Assembly (NCBI RefSeq): GCF_002797395.1
Contig: NZ_KZ454943.1
Coordinates: 3,509,966 to 3,573,965 of the forward strand
DNA length: 64,000 nucleotides
Direction: 5' to 3'
DNA from: Bacillus solitudinis
GTDB taxonomy: Bacteria; Bacillota; Bacilli; Bacillales; Bacillaceae_D
Positions 46,432 to 55,826 of the stretch are shown in pieces. The notes below the pieces were generated by a model. That model ran no database searches. It was given only the letters and a program-made list of their open reading frames with translations, and was not told where the DNA came from. How positions within the stretch are numbered: the first letter of the stretch is position 1; each line of letters begins with the position of its first letter. A program made the position numbers and the translations under genes.

Positions 46432-46486
46432 AGGAGCCTTAGCTCCCTTGTTAAAAAGAAAGACTGGTCTTTCTTTTTAACAAGGG
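46432..46486. terminator. Long perfect inverted repeat after ypoC
   Basis: Arms 46445-46464 (CCCTTGTTAAAAAGAAAGAC) and 46467-46486 are perfect inverted copies of 20 bp with only two bases between. A smaller hairpin GGAGC/GCTCC (46433-46446) overlaps the left arm and could compete with it. There is no T run after it, so termination strength is uncertain. Confidence 0.6.
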
Positions 46487-46537
46487 TGAAATCGCTTCGA
46501 AGGTTAAATAGAGATAAAAATAAGGGGTGGACATTAA

Positions 46538-49500
46538 GTGAGTACGTTAGTAGATGAGGTAGTGGAGAAAGGTATAGGAACGTTAACTGAAAGTGAGCAG
46601 AGTAGACTTTCAGTTGTAAAAGAAAAGCAACAGGAACAAGTGTTTCAAGTTGCGTTTTGTGGACATTTTTCTGCTGGTAAATCAACGATATTAAACCGTT
46701 TACTTGGTGCAGAAGTATTACCAACTAGTCCTATTCCGACTAGTGCGAATATTATCGGAATTAAAAATGGTGAATTGGGATTATCAGTTGTCAGTCAAGA
46801 TGGTGACACAAACGAATGGACAGGAGAAATTCCCTGGGAACGTGTGAGAGAATGGGGAATGAATGGAACAGATATTTCTGATATGACCATCTATGCCCCA
46901 CTTCCTTTTCTAGGGGAGCAAAGTGTCATTTATGATACCCCTGGTGTAGATTCAACAGATCCTACCCATCAAGCTGTCACCCTGGAAGCATTATATGGTA
47001 CAGACTTAATTGTCTATGTGATGGATTATAACCATGTTCAATCTGAAACAAATTTACATTTTTTGAAGCAATTATCTGATGAGAAAAAACCATTGTATAT
47101 TGTCATTAATCAAATCGATAAACATGATGAGAGTGAGCTTTCATTCGAGGCATTTGATGAATCTGTTCGCCAAGGTTTATCAAGATGGGGTATTGATGTG
47201 ATGAAATTATATTATACAAGTATGAAATCCAAATCTCATCAATTAAACAAGTTCTCAGTTTTTGAAAAGGAAATGAAGGCGATTTTCTTTCATGGCGCTC
47301 AGCTTTCTCCGTTTTCAAAACAAAGGTTACAGCAAAGCTTTTATTTAAGTGTTATCGCAAGGCTTGAGGAAGAGAAGGATGAAGAGATTGAGACAATTGT
47401 TGAAAAGTTGCAGAAAAGTGGATTTGATCAAGCGCAACTTGAAAAAAGAACCATTGTTCAAGAAGCCTATCAAAAGAATAAACAAGCAAAGTACCATTTA
47501 GAAGCAACGTTTCAAAAAGAATGGAATAATATTGTTCAGAACGTGACTATTTTTCCATACACGACAACCGAACTGGTCCGAAACTGGCTCGAGAGTGTTC
47601 AACCTGGGTTTAAAGTTGGCTTATTATTTACAAAAAAGAAAACCGAAGAAGAGCAGGCAAGACGTCTTGAAAAGCTTGTAAAAGAGACTGAGGACAAAGT
47701 GAAAAGTCAACTAGCTTTCCATTTTCAGCGGACTTTCCAAAAAGTTGATCGTGAACATTTAACAAACTCAATGGAAGTTGATGAAGCGATTGCTCAGGTT
47801 GAAGTAAACATAACAGAAAAATTTTTTAAAGAAGCGGTCGTATCAGGTCATATGAGCCGAGATTATGTTTTTACGTTTACAAAGGATCGCACTGCTGAAA
47901 TCGTGAAACAATTAAAGCAGAAAGCAACCTCAGCACTTGAAGTTATTTCTCGTGGTATGGAGACTCATTGGTCTGTAGAACAAGACCGTTTACAAAAACA
48001 ACTTGAAGAGCTTCAACAGATCAGTGAGTTTGTCGAGGAGATAGAAAAAGTTAACGTGAATTATAATGAAGCCATTCATGATTATGAGAACTTAGCTGAA
48101 CGTTTTAAAGACCAAGGAGCCTTTGAGCGAAAGCTATCTGAGACCTCTAAAAAAACTTATCCAACAACAGAACAACAAAATCAACTTTTAAAAGTTCAGC
48201 TACCTCAAGAAAGTGTGATTGATACAAATTGGGAACTTAAAGAGGAAGTTCGTTCAAGTAATTACGATGAAAAAACGGCTGATGAATGGTTAGAGAAGTG
48301 CGATGAAATCCTCCAGACATATCAGCACGAGCCTTGGCTTCATTTAGAACGTCAACAATTTATGAAACGTGTTCAGAGAAACAAAGAACAATCGTTTATG
48401 ATTTCGTTGTTTGGTGCTTTCAGTGCCGGAAAATCAAGTTTTGCAAATGCCTTACTAGGTGAGGCTGTATTGCCGGTATCACCACACCCTACGACAGCTA
48501 CAGTGAATACTGTAAAGAAGTCCGAACTAAAGCATGCTCATAATACGGCGATTGTTGAAGTGAAGACGAGAGAGATGCTAATAAATGAAATTCGCTCTGT
48601 TGCCAAACAATTAGATGTAGATGTAACATTTGAAACATTACCTCGTTGGAAGCCGACGATGAAGCAGTATGTATCAAGCTGGCAAAAGACATACGCTGAA
48701 TACTTACTTACATTAAAAGATAGTTTGTCTAACACTACGTGGGATTTAGGAGCCAAACGGGAGATTAATCGTGAGGAGTTAACAGAGTTAGTAGCAAATG
48801 AGTCGTATGCTTGCTTAATTAATCACATTACTCTATATTATGATTGTCCTTTAACAAAACAAGGAATTGTTCTCGTTGATACACCAGGTGTTAATTCAAT
48901 TCATGGGCGTCATACAAATGTTGCATTTAAACAACTGAGAGAGTCTGATGCGATTTTTTATGTGACTTACTACAATCACGCTTTTTCTAGAGCAGATCAA
49001 CATTTTTTACAGCAAATGGCGAGAGTGAACGAAGGCTACCGTCATGACAAGCTTTATTTTATTTTAAACGCTGCAGATTTAGCAGGAAGTGAACAAGAGT
49101 TGAATGGAGTTAGAAAACATATCTATGACCAATTGCTTACAAATGGAATAGAGCAACCACGGATTTATCATCTATCAAGTAAACAAGGTCTGCTGGAAAA
49201 ACAAACGGGTAAACGACAAACGAATTGGTTCTCATCGTTTGAGCAAGCCTTCTACGAACGAACAATACATGAATTAAAGCAGCTTAGTTTTGATTTACTG
49301 AAGCAAGAGTCAAAACGATATATATCAAAGTTAGCAGAAGCGATTCAATTTATTTCAAGTGAGGAAAGTGAAAAGGAAGAAAAACGTCAACAACTTAAAG
49401 AATTAGTAATAAAGTGGAGTGATTTCATAAACGAATCGGAATCCAAATCTATCCGAAACCATAGTGTTCAAGAAGTAAGTCAGCTTTTCCTTTATCTTCG

Positions 49501-50116
49501 TGAGCGAATTCGGTTTGTATTAAATGATGGATTTATTGATGCAATCAATGTAACAACGATAAAAGGTGCTAGTAAAAAGGCACAGCAGCAATCGCTTGGG
49601 GCTGCAATTAAAGAATGGCGTGCAGAAGGGGAGCATTTCTTGGAACAAGAGCTTCATGCGACGATAATTCGAGTGGAGCAGGCGATTAAGGATGCAACTG
49701 AGATGTGGATTCATGAAATGGAGCGGTCTGTTCAACGAGATCTTCCAGCTTACTCAGCAAACTTTGAAGCTGAAACAACGACGTTAGAAAAGCCTAGCTT
49801 TGACCGATTCATTGCTTTGAATAATCAAGAATATGTAGGATTCTTTAAATCCTTAAAATCATTTTTTGAAGAGGGCGATGTAAAACGGTTAAAGGAAGCC
49901 TTGGTTGAAGATGCAACAGAACAGACAAGGGATGTTCTCCTCATCCTTGAGCAGCAATTGAAAGACCATATTTATAAAGTTATCGAAAACCTTGAGATAC
50001 GGGGGAAAGAACAGCTTATTCACTTATTACAGAGAGAAATTGAACGATTTGATGCAGTGGATTCGAAAGACCAGCAACAAATGGAAATTGAAAAAAAGAA
50101 GATTCAACAGCTGTGA
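46538..50116 (+). CDS. dynA: Double dynamin-like GTPase DynA
   Basis: A 1192-aa protein made of two fused dynamin modules, the size of B. subtilis DynA (YpbR). The first P-loop is GHFSAGKSTILNRLLG near residue 42 with YDTPGVDSTD as G3; the second is GAFSAGKSSFANALLG near residue 625 with LVDTPGVNSIHGRH. Long coiled-coil stretches lie in the helical stalks. DynA tethers and fuses membranes and helps survive membrane stress. GTG start at 46538 after AAGGGGTGG. Here it stands between ypoC and ponA; in B. subtilis it lies elsewhere. Confidence 0.93.
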   Translation: MSTLVDEVVEKGIGTLTESEQSRLSVVKEKQQEQVFQVAFCGHFSAGKSTILNRLLGAEVLPTSPIPTSANIIGIKNGELGLSVVSQDGDTNEWTGEIPWERVREWGMNGTDISDMTIYAPLPFLGEQSVIYDTPGVDSTDPTHQAVTLEALYGTDLIVYVMDYNHVQSETNLHFLKQLSDEKKPLYIVINQIDKHDESELSFEAFDESVRQGLSRWGIDVMKLYYTSMKSKSHQLNKFSVFEKEMKAIFFHGAQLSPFSKQRLQQSFYLSVIARLEEEKDEEIETIVEKLQKSGFDQAQLEKRTIVQEAYQKNKQAKYHLEATFQKEWNNIVQNVTIFPYTTTELVRNWLESVQPGFKVGLLFTKKKTEEEQARRLEKLVKETEDKVKSQLAFHFQRTFQKVDREHLTNSMEVDEAIAQVEVNITEKFFKEAVVSGHMSRDYVFTFTKDRTAEIVKQLKQKATSALEVISRGMETHWSVEQDRLQKQLEELQQISEFVEEIEKVNVNYNEAIHDYENLAERFKDQGAFERKLSETSKKTYPTTEQQNQLLKVQLPQESVIDTNWELKEEVRSSNYDEKTADEWLEKCDEILQTYQHEPWLHLERQQFMKRVQRNKEQSFMISLFGAFSAGKSSFANALLGEAVLPVSPHPTTATVNTVKKSELKHAHNTAIVEVKTREMLINEIRSVAKQLDVDVTFETLPRWKPTMKQYVSSWQKTYAEYLLTLKDSLSNTTWDLGAKREINREELTELVANESYACLINHITLYYDCPLTKQGIVLVDTPGVNSIHGRHTNVAFKQLRESDAIFYVTYYNHAFSRADQHFLQQMARVNEGYRHDKLYFILNAADLAGSEQELNGVRKHIYDQLLTNGIEQPRIYHLSSKQGLLEKQTGKRQTNWFSSFEQAFYERTIHELKQLSFDLLKQESKRYISKLAEAIQFISSEESEKEEKRQQLKELVIKWSDFINESESKSIRNHSVQEVSQLFLYLRERIRFVLNDGFIDAINVTTIKGASKKAQQQSLGAAIKEWRAEGEHFLEQELHATIIRVEQAIKDATEMWIHEMERSVQRDLPAYSANFEAETTTLEKPSFDRFIALNNQEYVGFFKSLKSFFEEGDVKRLKEALVEDATEQTRDVLLILEQQLKDHIYKVIENLEIRGKEQLIHLLQREIERFDAVDSKDQQQMEIEKKKIQQL

Positions 50117-50122
50117 ATGCAA

Positions 50123-50161
50123 AAAAAAGGTAGGTGCCAAGTTATATGGCACCTACCTTTT
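50123..50161. terminator. Bidirectional terminator between dynA and ponA
   Basis: AAAAAGGTAGGTGCCA pairs perfectly with TGGCACCTACCTTTTT (16 pairs) between converging genes. Confidence 0.9.
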
Positions 50162-50204
50162 TAAGTAGATAAGAATCTTGATTGGAAAGCTGCATACAGC
50201 TTTC

Positions 50205-52859
50205 TTATTCATCGTCTCTAAAAAGATTTAAACTTCGTTGTTCAAGAGTTGCATCGTTGTTTGGTTCTTGGTCTTCTTCTTGAGGTTTCCCGTTTCCATT
50301 TCCATTTCCAGGTGTATCCTCAGACCCTGGTTGCTGTTCTTCTTCATCGTCATCAGGGGTTGGTTCATCTTCCTCAGGGATAATTTCCTCAAGCGGGTCA
50401 GGAATCTCATTATCATCCCCATCCTGCTCCCTATCCTGTTCTTGTTCTAACTCCTCCTCCTCCTCTTCGGCTATTACAACTTCAACTGATACAGGGTCAC
50501 TTGTTACGTTCGAATTGTCATCAGAAATAGCCAATACTTCAAATCGATAAGTTGAACCTAGTTCAGGTGTTGGGTAGACATATTGCATATTCTTCGAGCG
50601 GTCAAGAGTTTGTGAATTTTCACCATTCGTTGTTAGGCGAATCTCGAATGTAGTATTATTACGATACTCCTCAGGATAATTCCAGCTCACAACAATTTGG
50701 TTTCGATCTTCGTCAAAACCAGCAGTGAGATCAGTAGGAGACGGAATTTCCATAAACTCTTCTGAGACTTTTGTCGGTTCATTTCCACGTACAAATAACT
50801 CATAGACAATCTCACTTTGTGGAGTAAAATCACTTGGAAGCAACCCTGTTGAGCGTTCTACCCCAACTCGAACAACAGAATTAGGCATCGTGAAATCCTG
50901 ATTCTCAGCATCCTTTGAAACCTCTTGCATGACGGCTTTAAATATATGCTGTGCTAAGACATTATTTCCACTTAGATAATTGTCAGGGGCGTTTTTGGTA
51001 TAACCGGTCCAAACCGCAGCTGTATAATTGGTTGTATAACCAGCAAACCACTTATCCGGTACACCTCCGCTAGGAATATTATGACTTTTACTGATGTTTT
51101 CATCAAAATTTGTTGTTCCTGTTTTTCCAGCAAGTTGTAATCCAGGGATATTTGCATTTGTTCCTGTACCGCCTGGATTCACAACCGATTTTAACATGTC
51201 TGTAATCATATAAGCAGTATAATCACTCATTGCCATCGTTGATTGTGGTGTAGTATTTATAACACGTCCATCAGGAAATTCAATTTTACGAACGGTATAA
51301 GGTTTTGTGTATGTCCCGTTATTACCGAATGCAGCATACGCACCTGCTAGATGTAAGGTTGAGATACCCGTTTCAAAACCACCTAAGCCATAAGCTTCTG
51401 GCATAGCAGATTGTCCCTCTGGTAACTCAATTGGAACTCCTAACCCTTCAGCAAAGCTTTGGGCTTTGGCTACCCCCACTTCTTGAAGTGCTTTAATCGC
51501 AGTTACATTTCGTGAACGAGCCAAAGCTCGTCTCATTGAAATGGCACCTTCGTGTCTACGATCAAAGTTCCGAATGGTATCGCCAGTATTGTACGTATGT
51601 GGTTCATCTTTAATCACATGTCCGGTTGACCACTGAAGGTACTCAATCGCTGGTCCGTAGTCTAAAATCGGTTTAATTGTTGAACCTGGTTGTTTTCGGA
51701 TATCTGTGGCGTAATTAAAACCACGTTGAACACCTGTATCTTTTCGTCCGCTTCCGATTGCTTTAATCTGTCCCGTTTTGGTGTCCATTAATGTGACACC
51801 AGCTTGGAAATCCTCATTTTCAGGAAATCCACTTACATATTCATCTGTATGAAGAACATTTTCGGTATGTTCCTGTGCATCAACGTCAAGTGTGGTATAC
51901 ACTTTTAAGCCAGCATTGTATAAATCATTTACCGTAATTCCTTCCATTTCTTCAAGTTCACGAAGTACTTGATTATAAAAAGCCTCATATGGATAAGATT
52001 CTCGCTCTGTTTGATTTAATTGGTCTTCAAGTGGAACACTCTTTGCATTTTCCGCTTCTTCTTGTGTGATTTTCCCATGCTGAGCCATTAACGATATAAC
52101 AAGGTTCCGACGGCTTTCTGCTGCTTCGGGATTTTTGGTAGGGTCATAGAAACTAGGTCTTCTAGGAATACCAGCTAAAAGAGCTGCGTCTTCAATCGTC
52201 AATTCTTCAACAGGCTTACTGAAGTAGGTTTGAGATGCAAGCTCTACACCATATGCGCCAGAACCGAGATAAATTTGATTTAAATACATTTCTAAAATTT
52301 GGTCCTTTGAATACCTCTGCTCTAACTTCACTGCTAAATATTGCTCTTGTACTTTTCGTGTTAATTTCTTTTGATCATTCAGGAACAAGTTTTTTACGAG
52401 TTGCTGTGTAATTGTACTGGCACCTTCTGCCCCGAAACCGTCAGTAATATTTGCTGCTATAGCACCAAATAATCGTTTAATATCAATACCAAAATGGTTT
52501 CGAAAGCGTACATCCTCCACCGCAATAAATGCATCCTCAACGACTTGAGGAATGTCTTGAATGCTTTTATTAACGCGTCTTTCTGTTGCATCTAATTGAG
52601 AAACAAATTGATCGTCATCCGCGTATATTTGTGCCGCTTGTGAAAGTGTGAGTTTTTCTTCATCGAGGTCTGGAACACCTTGTATCATTGAAAATACAGT
52701 GATTCCCCCACCAATTACAAGGATAATAACTAAAGCCGTAAAAATAAGGGCAAGTTTCTTAAACAATCCCGTTTTGGAAGGAGATTTACCTTTTCGCACG
52801 TTTTGTTGTTTTTCTCCCCGCGCTTTGCGACGTCCTTGTCTTGTATTTGTATCTGACAT
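50205..52859 (-). CDS. ponA: Class A penicillin-binding protein 1A
   Basis: An 884-aa bifunctional wall synthase. A short basic cytoplasmic tail and one membrane anchor (ALIFTALVIILVIGGGITVF) precede the glycosyltransferase domain (EDVRFRNHFGIDIKR, GASTITQQLVKN). The transpeptidase has STIK near residue 391, SRN and KTGTTNFDE near residue 581. A fibronectin-III-like domain follows, then about 90 residues of Asp/Glu-rich low complexity. RBS GAAAGGAAG. It follows recU in one operon, as in B. subtilis. Confidence 0.95.
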   Translation of the reverse strand: MSDTNTRQGRRKARGEKQQNVRKGKSPSKTGLFKKLALIFTALVIILVIGGGITVFSMIQGVPDLDEEKLTLSQAAQIYADDDQFVSQLDATERRVNKSIQDIPQVVEDAFIAVEDVRFRNHFGIDIKRLFGAIAANITDGFGAEGASTITQQLVKNLFLNDQKKLTRKVQEQYLAVKLEQRYSKDQILEMYLNQIYLGSGAYGVELASQTYFSKPVEELTIEDAALLAGIPRRPSFYDPTKNPEAAESRRNLVISLMAQHGKITQEEAENAKSVPLEDQLNQTERESYPYEAFYNQVLRELEEMEGITVNDLYNAGLKVYTTLDVDAQEHTENVLHTDEYVSGFPENEDFQAGVTLMDTKTGQIKAIGSGRKDTGVQRGFNYATDIRKQPGSTIKPILDYGPAIEYLQWSTGHVIKDEPHTYNTGDTIRNFDRRHEGAISMRRALARSRNVTAIKALQEVGVAKAQSFAEGLGVPIELPEGQSAMPEAYGLGGFETGISTLHLAGAYAAFGNNGTYTKPYTVRKIEFPDGRVINTTPQSTMAMSDYTAYMITDMLKSVVNPGGTGTNANIPGLQLAGKTGTTNFDENISKSHNIPSGGVPDKWFAGYTTNYTAAVWTGYTKNAPDNYLSGNNVLAQHIFKAVMQEVSKDAENQDFTMPNSVVRVGVERSTGLLPSDFTPQSEIVYELFVRGNEPTKVSEEFMEIPSPTDLTAGFDEDRNQIVVSWNYPEEYRNNTTFEIRLTTNGENSQTLDRSKNMQYVYPTPELGSTYRFEVLAISDDNSNVTSDPVSVEVVIAEEEEEELEQEQDREQDGDDNEIPDPLEEIIPEEDEPTPDDDEEEQQPGSEDTPGNGNGNGKPQEEDQEPNNDATLEQRSLNLFRDDE

Positions 52860-52878
52860 CCTATATCTTCCTTTCTAA

Positions 52879-53490
52879 TCATCTCTGTTTGTTTAAATAA
52901 ACATCGATAACAACAGACAAATAATCTATTCGTGGATGGTAGCCTATTTTAATCAGATGTCCAAGTTCTGCAATATCTGATTTACGAATAGATTTTCTAT
53001 TTTTATCTTGGTTTTCATAATAATTGACTAAGTGGGTCGCGTCTAAAAGAAAAATTTCATCTGTTAAAGAAAATCTTAGTAAAACAAAGCAAATGCCTTG
53101 TTGATGTAAAACTTGTTTCATATGAATAATTTGGTGCTCATGAAAGTTTTTTAACGGGAATGATTGCTTATTTCTAGTTTCCTTTGCTTCAAAGTCGATG
53201 TAACGACCTTGAATGATTCCGTTATAGTCAGTGGTTGAAGCAAGTTTAAAATAGGCTTCTTTTATTACAGCGGCACTTCGTGTTGGGTAATCTACTTGTA
53301 CAATTTGTACTGGTGTTGGTTTTTTGTGAATAACCGCTTTGCCATGATGAAGATAATATTCGTTCGTTTGGTTAATATCTTCCTCAAATGTCATACCCCG
53401 ATTACTATACGTCAGTTGTTTTGCGCTTTTTTTGGGAGCGGAAGGCTGAGTAGATGTATAGCGTTTTCCATTCGGATATCGAATCGTCAT
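52879..53490 (-). CDS. recU: Holliday junction resolvase RecU
   Basis: A 203-aa endonuclease of the RecU family. [19 protein letters not shown] lies at the start of the fold, and [20 protein letters not shown] holds the metal-binding acidic residues and Lys of the nuclease site. The start at 53490 gives the expected MTIRYPNG N-terminus after GGTGAGG; earlier in-frame ATGs are less well placed. It lies 20 bases upstream of ponA. Confidence 0.95.
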   Translation of the reverse strand: MTIRYPNGKRYTSTQPSAPKKSAKQLTYSNRGMTFEEDINQTNEYYLHHGKAVIHKKPTPVQIVQVDYPTRSAAVIKEAYFKLASTTDYNGIIQGRYIDFEAKETRNKQSFPLKNFHEHQIIHMKQVLHQQGICFVLLRFSLTDEIFLLDATHLVNYYENQDKNRKSIRKSDIAELGHLIKIGYHPRIDYLSVVIDVYLNKQR

Positions 53491-53657
53491 AGTCCTCACC
53501 ATCCTTTCCAAATTAAATCGTATGCACGAACGAACTAATATAGAACCTTCATATATAGGGATAGATTCCATCACATTATCTTATCATAAAGAAGGAAGAG
53601 TTGGGTAATGTGATTTTTGTTAAAATCGTGTAGATTCTTGTGAAAGGTGGGGCAGTT

Positions 53658-54632
53658 GTGGTAGAACAAAAGCAAAATCTAATAAATCATTTACTAAAGC
53701 AAACAAAAAAAGGTAATGTGGACAATATTTCACGTACCATATTTTATGAGAATTTCTATACTGAACATCCAGAAATTAGATGGGCACTTTTAGCTGGAAT
53801 GGTCTCAAGAAATGCTGGATGGAATATGACGGATTTAGAGAGTAAATGGTTTCAACAATTAGTCGAAAAAACAGAAAGAGCCGTAATTTTTTCAACATAT
53901 GAACGTGCAAATTGGTTAATTTTCGCCGATGCCTATCCACAGCTTGTTCTGTATGAGTATTCAAAAAAAAGGGGAAAACCCTATTTTCATTTATTGTCAG
54001 AAATAGGAGTTTCTAAATTTATGGAATATGAATGGAGAATGTTTTGGGAGAAAAGAGATGAAATTCGGCTTTGTACAGCTCAAATTATAAATGAACAATA
54101 TGTTATTCAAAAACCGGTTATTGAAAATACGTTTTATCAAACGAAAGTGTTTAACACAGTTGGTTACTTTCTAGAAGAACACGCTCATTTTAGTTATGTT
54201 TTGTTTCCAACTAGAAGGGGAGAGCTATACGGATATTATGTTCGTAAATTTCGCGATGTGTCAAAGAGAATCTGGTTAGGCAAAAAGTTAGCCGCTTTGC
54301 TGTTTAATCCGACTCTATTTGAACAATTCATTGACTTTCATAAAAAGGTTGAACCCACAGGATCGCGAAACGATTATGCCCGATTTTTAAATTGGAAAAC
54401 GAAAAATACAAGTCCGATGCTCAGATTAACACTTCCGATATTTGAGCATGATCACTATTTATCGGAGGATTGGTTAATACATGCTAAAGGCAATCTCAAG
54501 CATTTATTTAATCCAATCGAATGCGACATTCCTAATGAAAGAACTGAGTGGTTACGTTTAAAACAATTAGAATTGTACTATTCAGTTAAAGTAAAAGCTT
54601 GGCTTAGTATGAAGAAAACCACTTCAAAGTGA
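53658..54632 (+). CDS. yppC: YppC family protein (DUF2515)
   Basis: A 324-aa protein, mostly alpha-helical and rich in aromatic and basic residues (NAGWNMTDLESKWFQQLV, FPTRRGELYGYYVRKFRDV). It matches YppC in place, diverging from recU. GTG at 53658 has AAAGGTGGGG upstream; a GTG at 53640 lies before this site. No known catalytic motif. Function unknown. Confidence 0.82.
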   Translation: MVEQKQNLINHLLKQTKKGNVDNISRTIFYENFYTEHPEIRWALLAGMVSRNAGWNMTDLESKWFQQLVEKTERAVIFSTYERANWLIFADAYPQLVLYEYSKKRGKPYFHLLSEIGVSKFMEYEWRMFWEKRDEIRLCTAQIINEQYVIQKPVIENTFYQTKVFNTVGYFLEEHAHFSYVLFPTRRGELYGYYVRKFRDVSKRIWLGKKLAALLFNPTLFEQFIDFHKKVEPTGSRNDYARFLNWKTKNTSPMLRLTLPIFEHDHYLSEDWLIHAKGNLKHLFNPIECDIPNERTEWLRLKQLELYYSVKVKAWLSMKKTTSK

Positions 54633-54643
54633 AGTGGTTTTCT
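54613..54643. terminator. Terminator at the end of yppC
   Basis: AGAAAACCACTTCA pairs perfectly with TGAAGTGGTTTTCT (14 pairs) around AAG; it overlaps the yppC stop and faces the small reverse gene. Confidence 0.85.
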
Positions 54644-54649
54644 TATTTA

Positions 54650-54778
54650 TCACTCAGCGGGGCGGTTTGGACCAGCGTTCTTTTTATCACCAACATAGCC
54701 ATCGACCAATGTCTTTTCATTGTTTATTTCTTCTTTTTGAGCTGGAGTTGGTTGATTATTCTTCCGTTTTTTATTCAA
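54650..54778 (-). CDS. Small 42-aa hydrophilic protein, unknown
   Basis: On the reverse strand a TTG at 54778 follows AAGGAGGGAAC and opens 42 codons to a TGA at 54650. The peptide is hydrophilic, Lys/Asn-rich at its start (NKKRKNNQPTPAQKE) and ends VDGYVGDKKNAGPNRPAE. Size and composition recall minor small acid-soluble spore proteins, but I cannot assign it to a known Ssp family. The strong ribosome site and the adjoining terminator support a real gene. Confidence 0.6.
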   Translation of the reverse strand: MNKKRKNNQPTPAQKEEINNEKTLVDGYVGDKKNAGPNRPAE

Positions 54779-54975
54779 AATCTGTTCCCTCCTTCATGAC
54801 TTTTCAAACATAGTATGTCTATAGATGTGTGTTTACATGTGATGATTCGAAAAATAAAAATGAGCAAAATAGGACTTTCTTTGACGAAACCCTTCTAGTT
54901 TTGTCAAACGTGGAGGGACTTAATGTTACAAATCGAATTAAAGATTTATAAGAAAAATTATTGGAGGGATGAATG

Positions 54976-55500
54976 ATGAAATCTTCACAAAATTCAAATG
55001 AACTTGGCATAAATCCAACGACAATTAAAAGATGGACGACTTATTTCGGTATACAATGTCAAGTGGATGAATATGGCTATCAATATTTTTCTCAACAACA
55101 AATTAAAGCTTTACTTTCTATTCAAAAGCAATTGCAAGAAGGGAAAAGAATGAGAGAAGTTGATCTTACAGAATTTCAGGGGATAGCAAATCAAGCTGAT
55201 CCTACGATGGTGGATACAAGAAAGTATGACCAAAAATTAGGAGAAGTCATCACCAGGGTAACCGATCTTGAACATCAATTATCACGTAAAGCAGATGAGG
55301 TCGTAAGCTATCAACTACTTAAACATCGCGCCGAGTTAGAAGAAATGTATCAAAACCTACAGAAATTGGAAAAACGCTTAGGAAATATTGAAAACAAAGT
55401 ACCTCAGTCAACATTTAATCTTAGTGACCATTTGCCTCTCGTTGCAGGCGGTGAGGTCAAGAAAAAACGTCGTTCGCTTATGCAAATGTTTTCATTTTAA
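54976..55500 (+). CDS. RacA-like chromosome-anchoring protein
   Basis: A 174-aa protein with an N-terminal MerR-like helix-turn-helix (NELGINPTTIKRWTTYFGI, then YGYQYFSQQQIKALLSIQ), a coiled coil (about residues 85-140, with KADEVVSYQLLKHRAELEE) and a basic tail KKKRRSLMQMFSF. This is the plan of RacA, which binds centromere-like sites and anchors the chromosome at the pole in sporulation. Start is 54973 or 54976; the latter is better spaced to GGAGGG. The assignment rests on layout and partial motif memory. Confidence 0.65.
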   Translation: MKSSQNSNELGINPTTIKRWTTYFGIQCQVDEYGYQYFSQQQIKALLSIQKQLQEGKRMREVDLTEFQGIANQADPTMVDTRKYDQKLGEVITRVTDLEHQLSRKADEVVSYQLLKHRAELEEMYQNLQKLEKRLGNIENKVPQSTFNLSDHLPLVAGGEVKKKRRSLMQMFSF

Positions 55501-55506
55501 ATAGAT

Positions 55507-55535
55507 AGCGCACTCGAATATAGGGTGCGCTTTTG
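55507..55535 (+). terminator. Terminator after the RacA-like gene
   Basis: AGCGCACTC pairs with GGGTGCGCT (nine pairs, one G-U) around seven bases, followed by T. Confidence 0.8.
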
Positions 55536-55574
55536 TGATTGCTTAAAAGCCTACTAAGAAAGGTGAATACCACA

Positions 55575-55776
55575 GGCCACTGAAAAAAGGTACGATTTTC
55601 GAGGTCGCTGAAAAAACCTTTGAACGCATTTCGAGGAAGCAGTAAGGGCTTCACTCGTTGCGCGCCTTGCTATAAGAAAACCACTCATAGCAAGGCTTTT
55701 CAAAACCGGACAATGGATCGGCGCATTACTAAGAGGGCCCTGAGATAGGAAAAGCACCCTTTTTCAGGGCCCTTTT
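55575..55776. repeat. MITE-like repeat element
   Basis: About 200 bp without a convincing gene. GGCCACTGAAAAAAGGTA at the left end (55575-55592) is nearly the inverted copy of the right end GCACCCTTTTTCAGGGCC (55754-55771), as in terminal inverted repeats. Inside lie a hairpin CCTTGCTAT/ATAGCAAGG (55665-55694) and a copy-like CGCTGAAAAAACC segment. The right end also forms a strong terminator-like hairpin (AGGGCCCTGA/TCAGGGCCCT). Higher GC than the flanks. Copies elsewhere in the genome cannot be checked here. Confidence 0.5.
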
Positions 55777-55826
55777 AATCGACCGTATCAAAAGGTTTTG
55801 GTAAGATGGAAATGGAGGTTGATGAG

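Noticed and set aside
55554-55757. 67-codon reverse frame in the repeat element
   Set aside because: No ribosome site, and the region is dominated by inverted repeats; treated as a repeat, not a gene.
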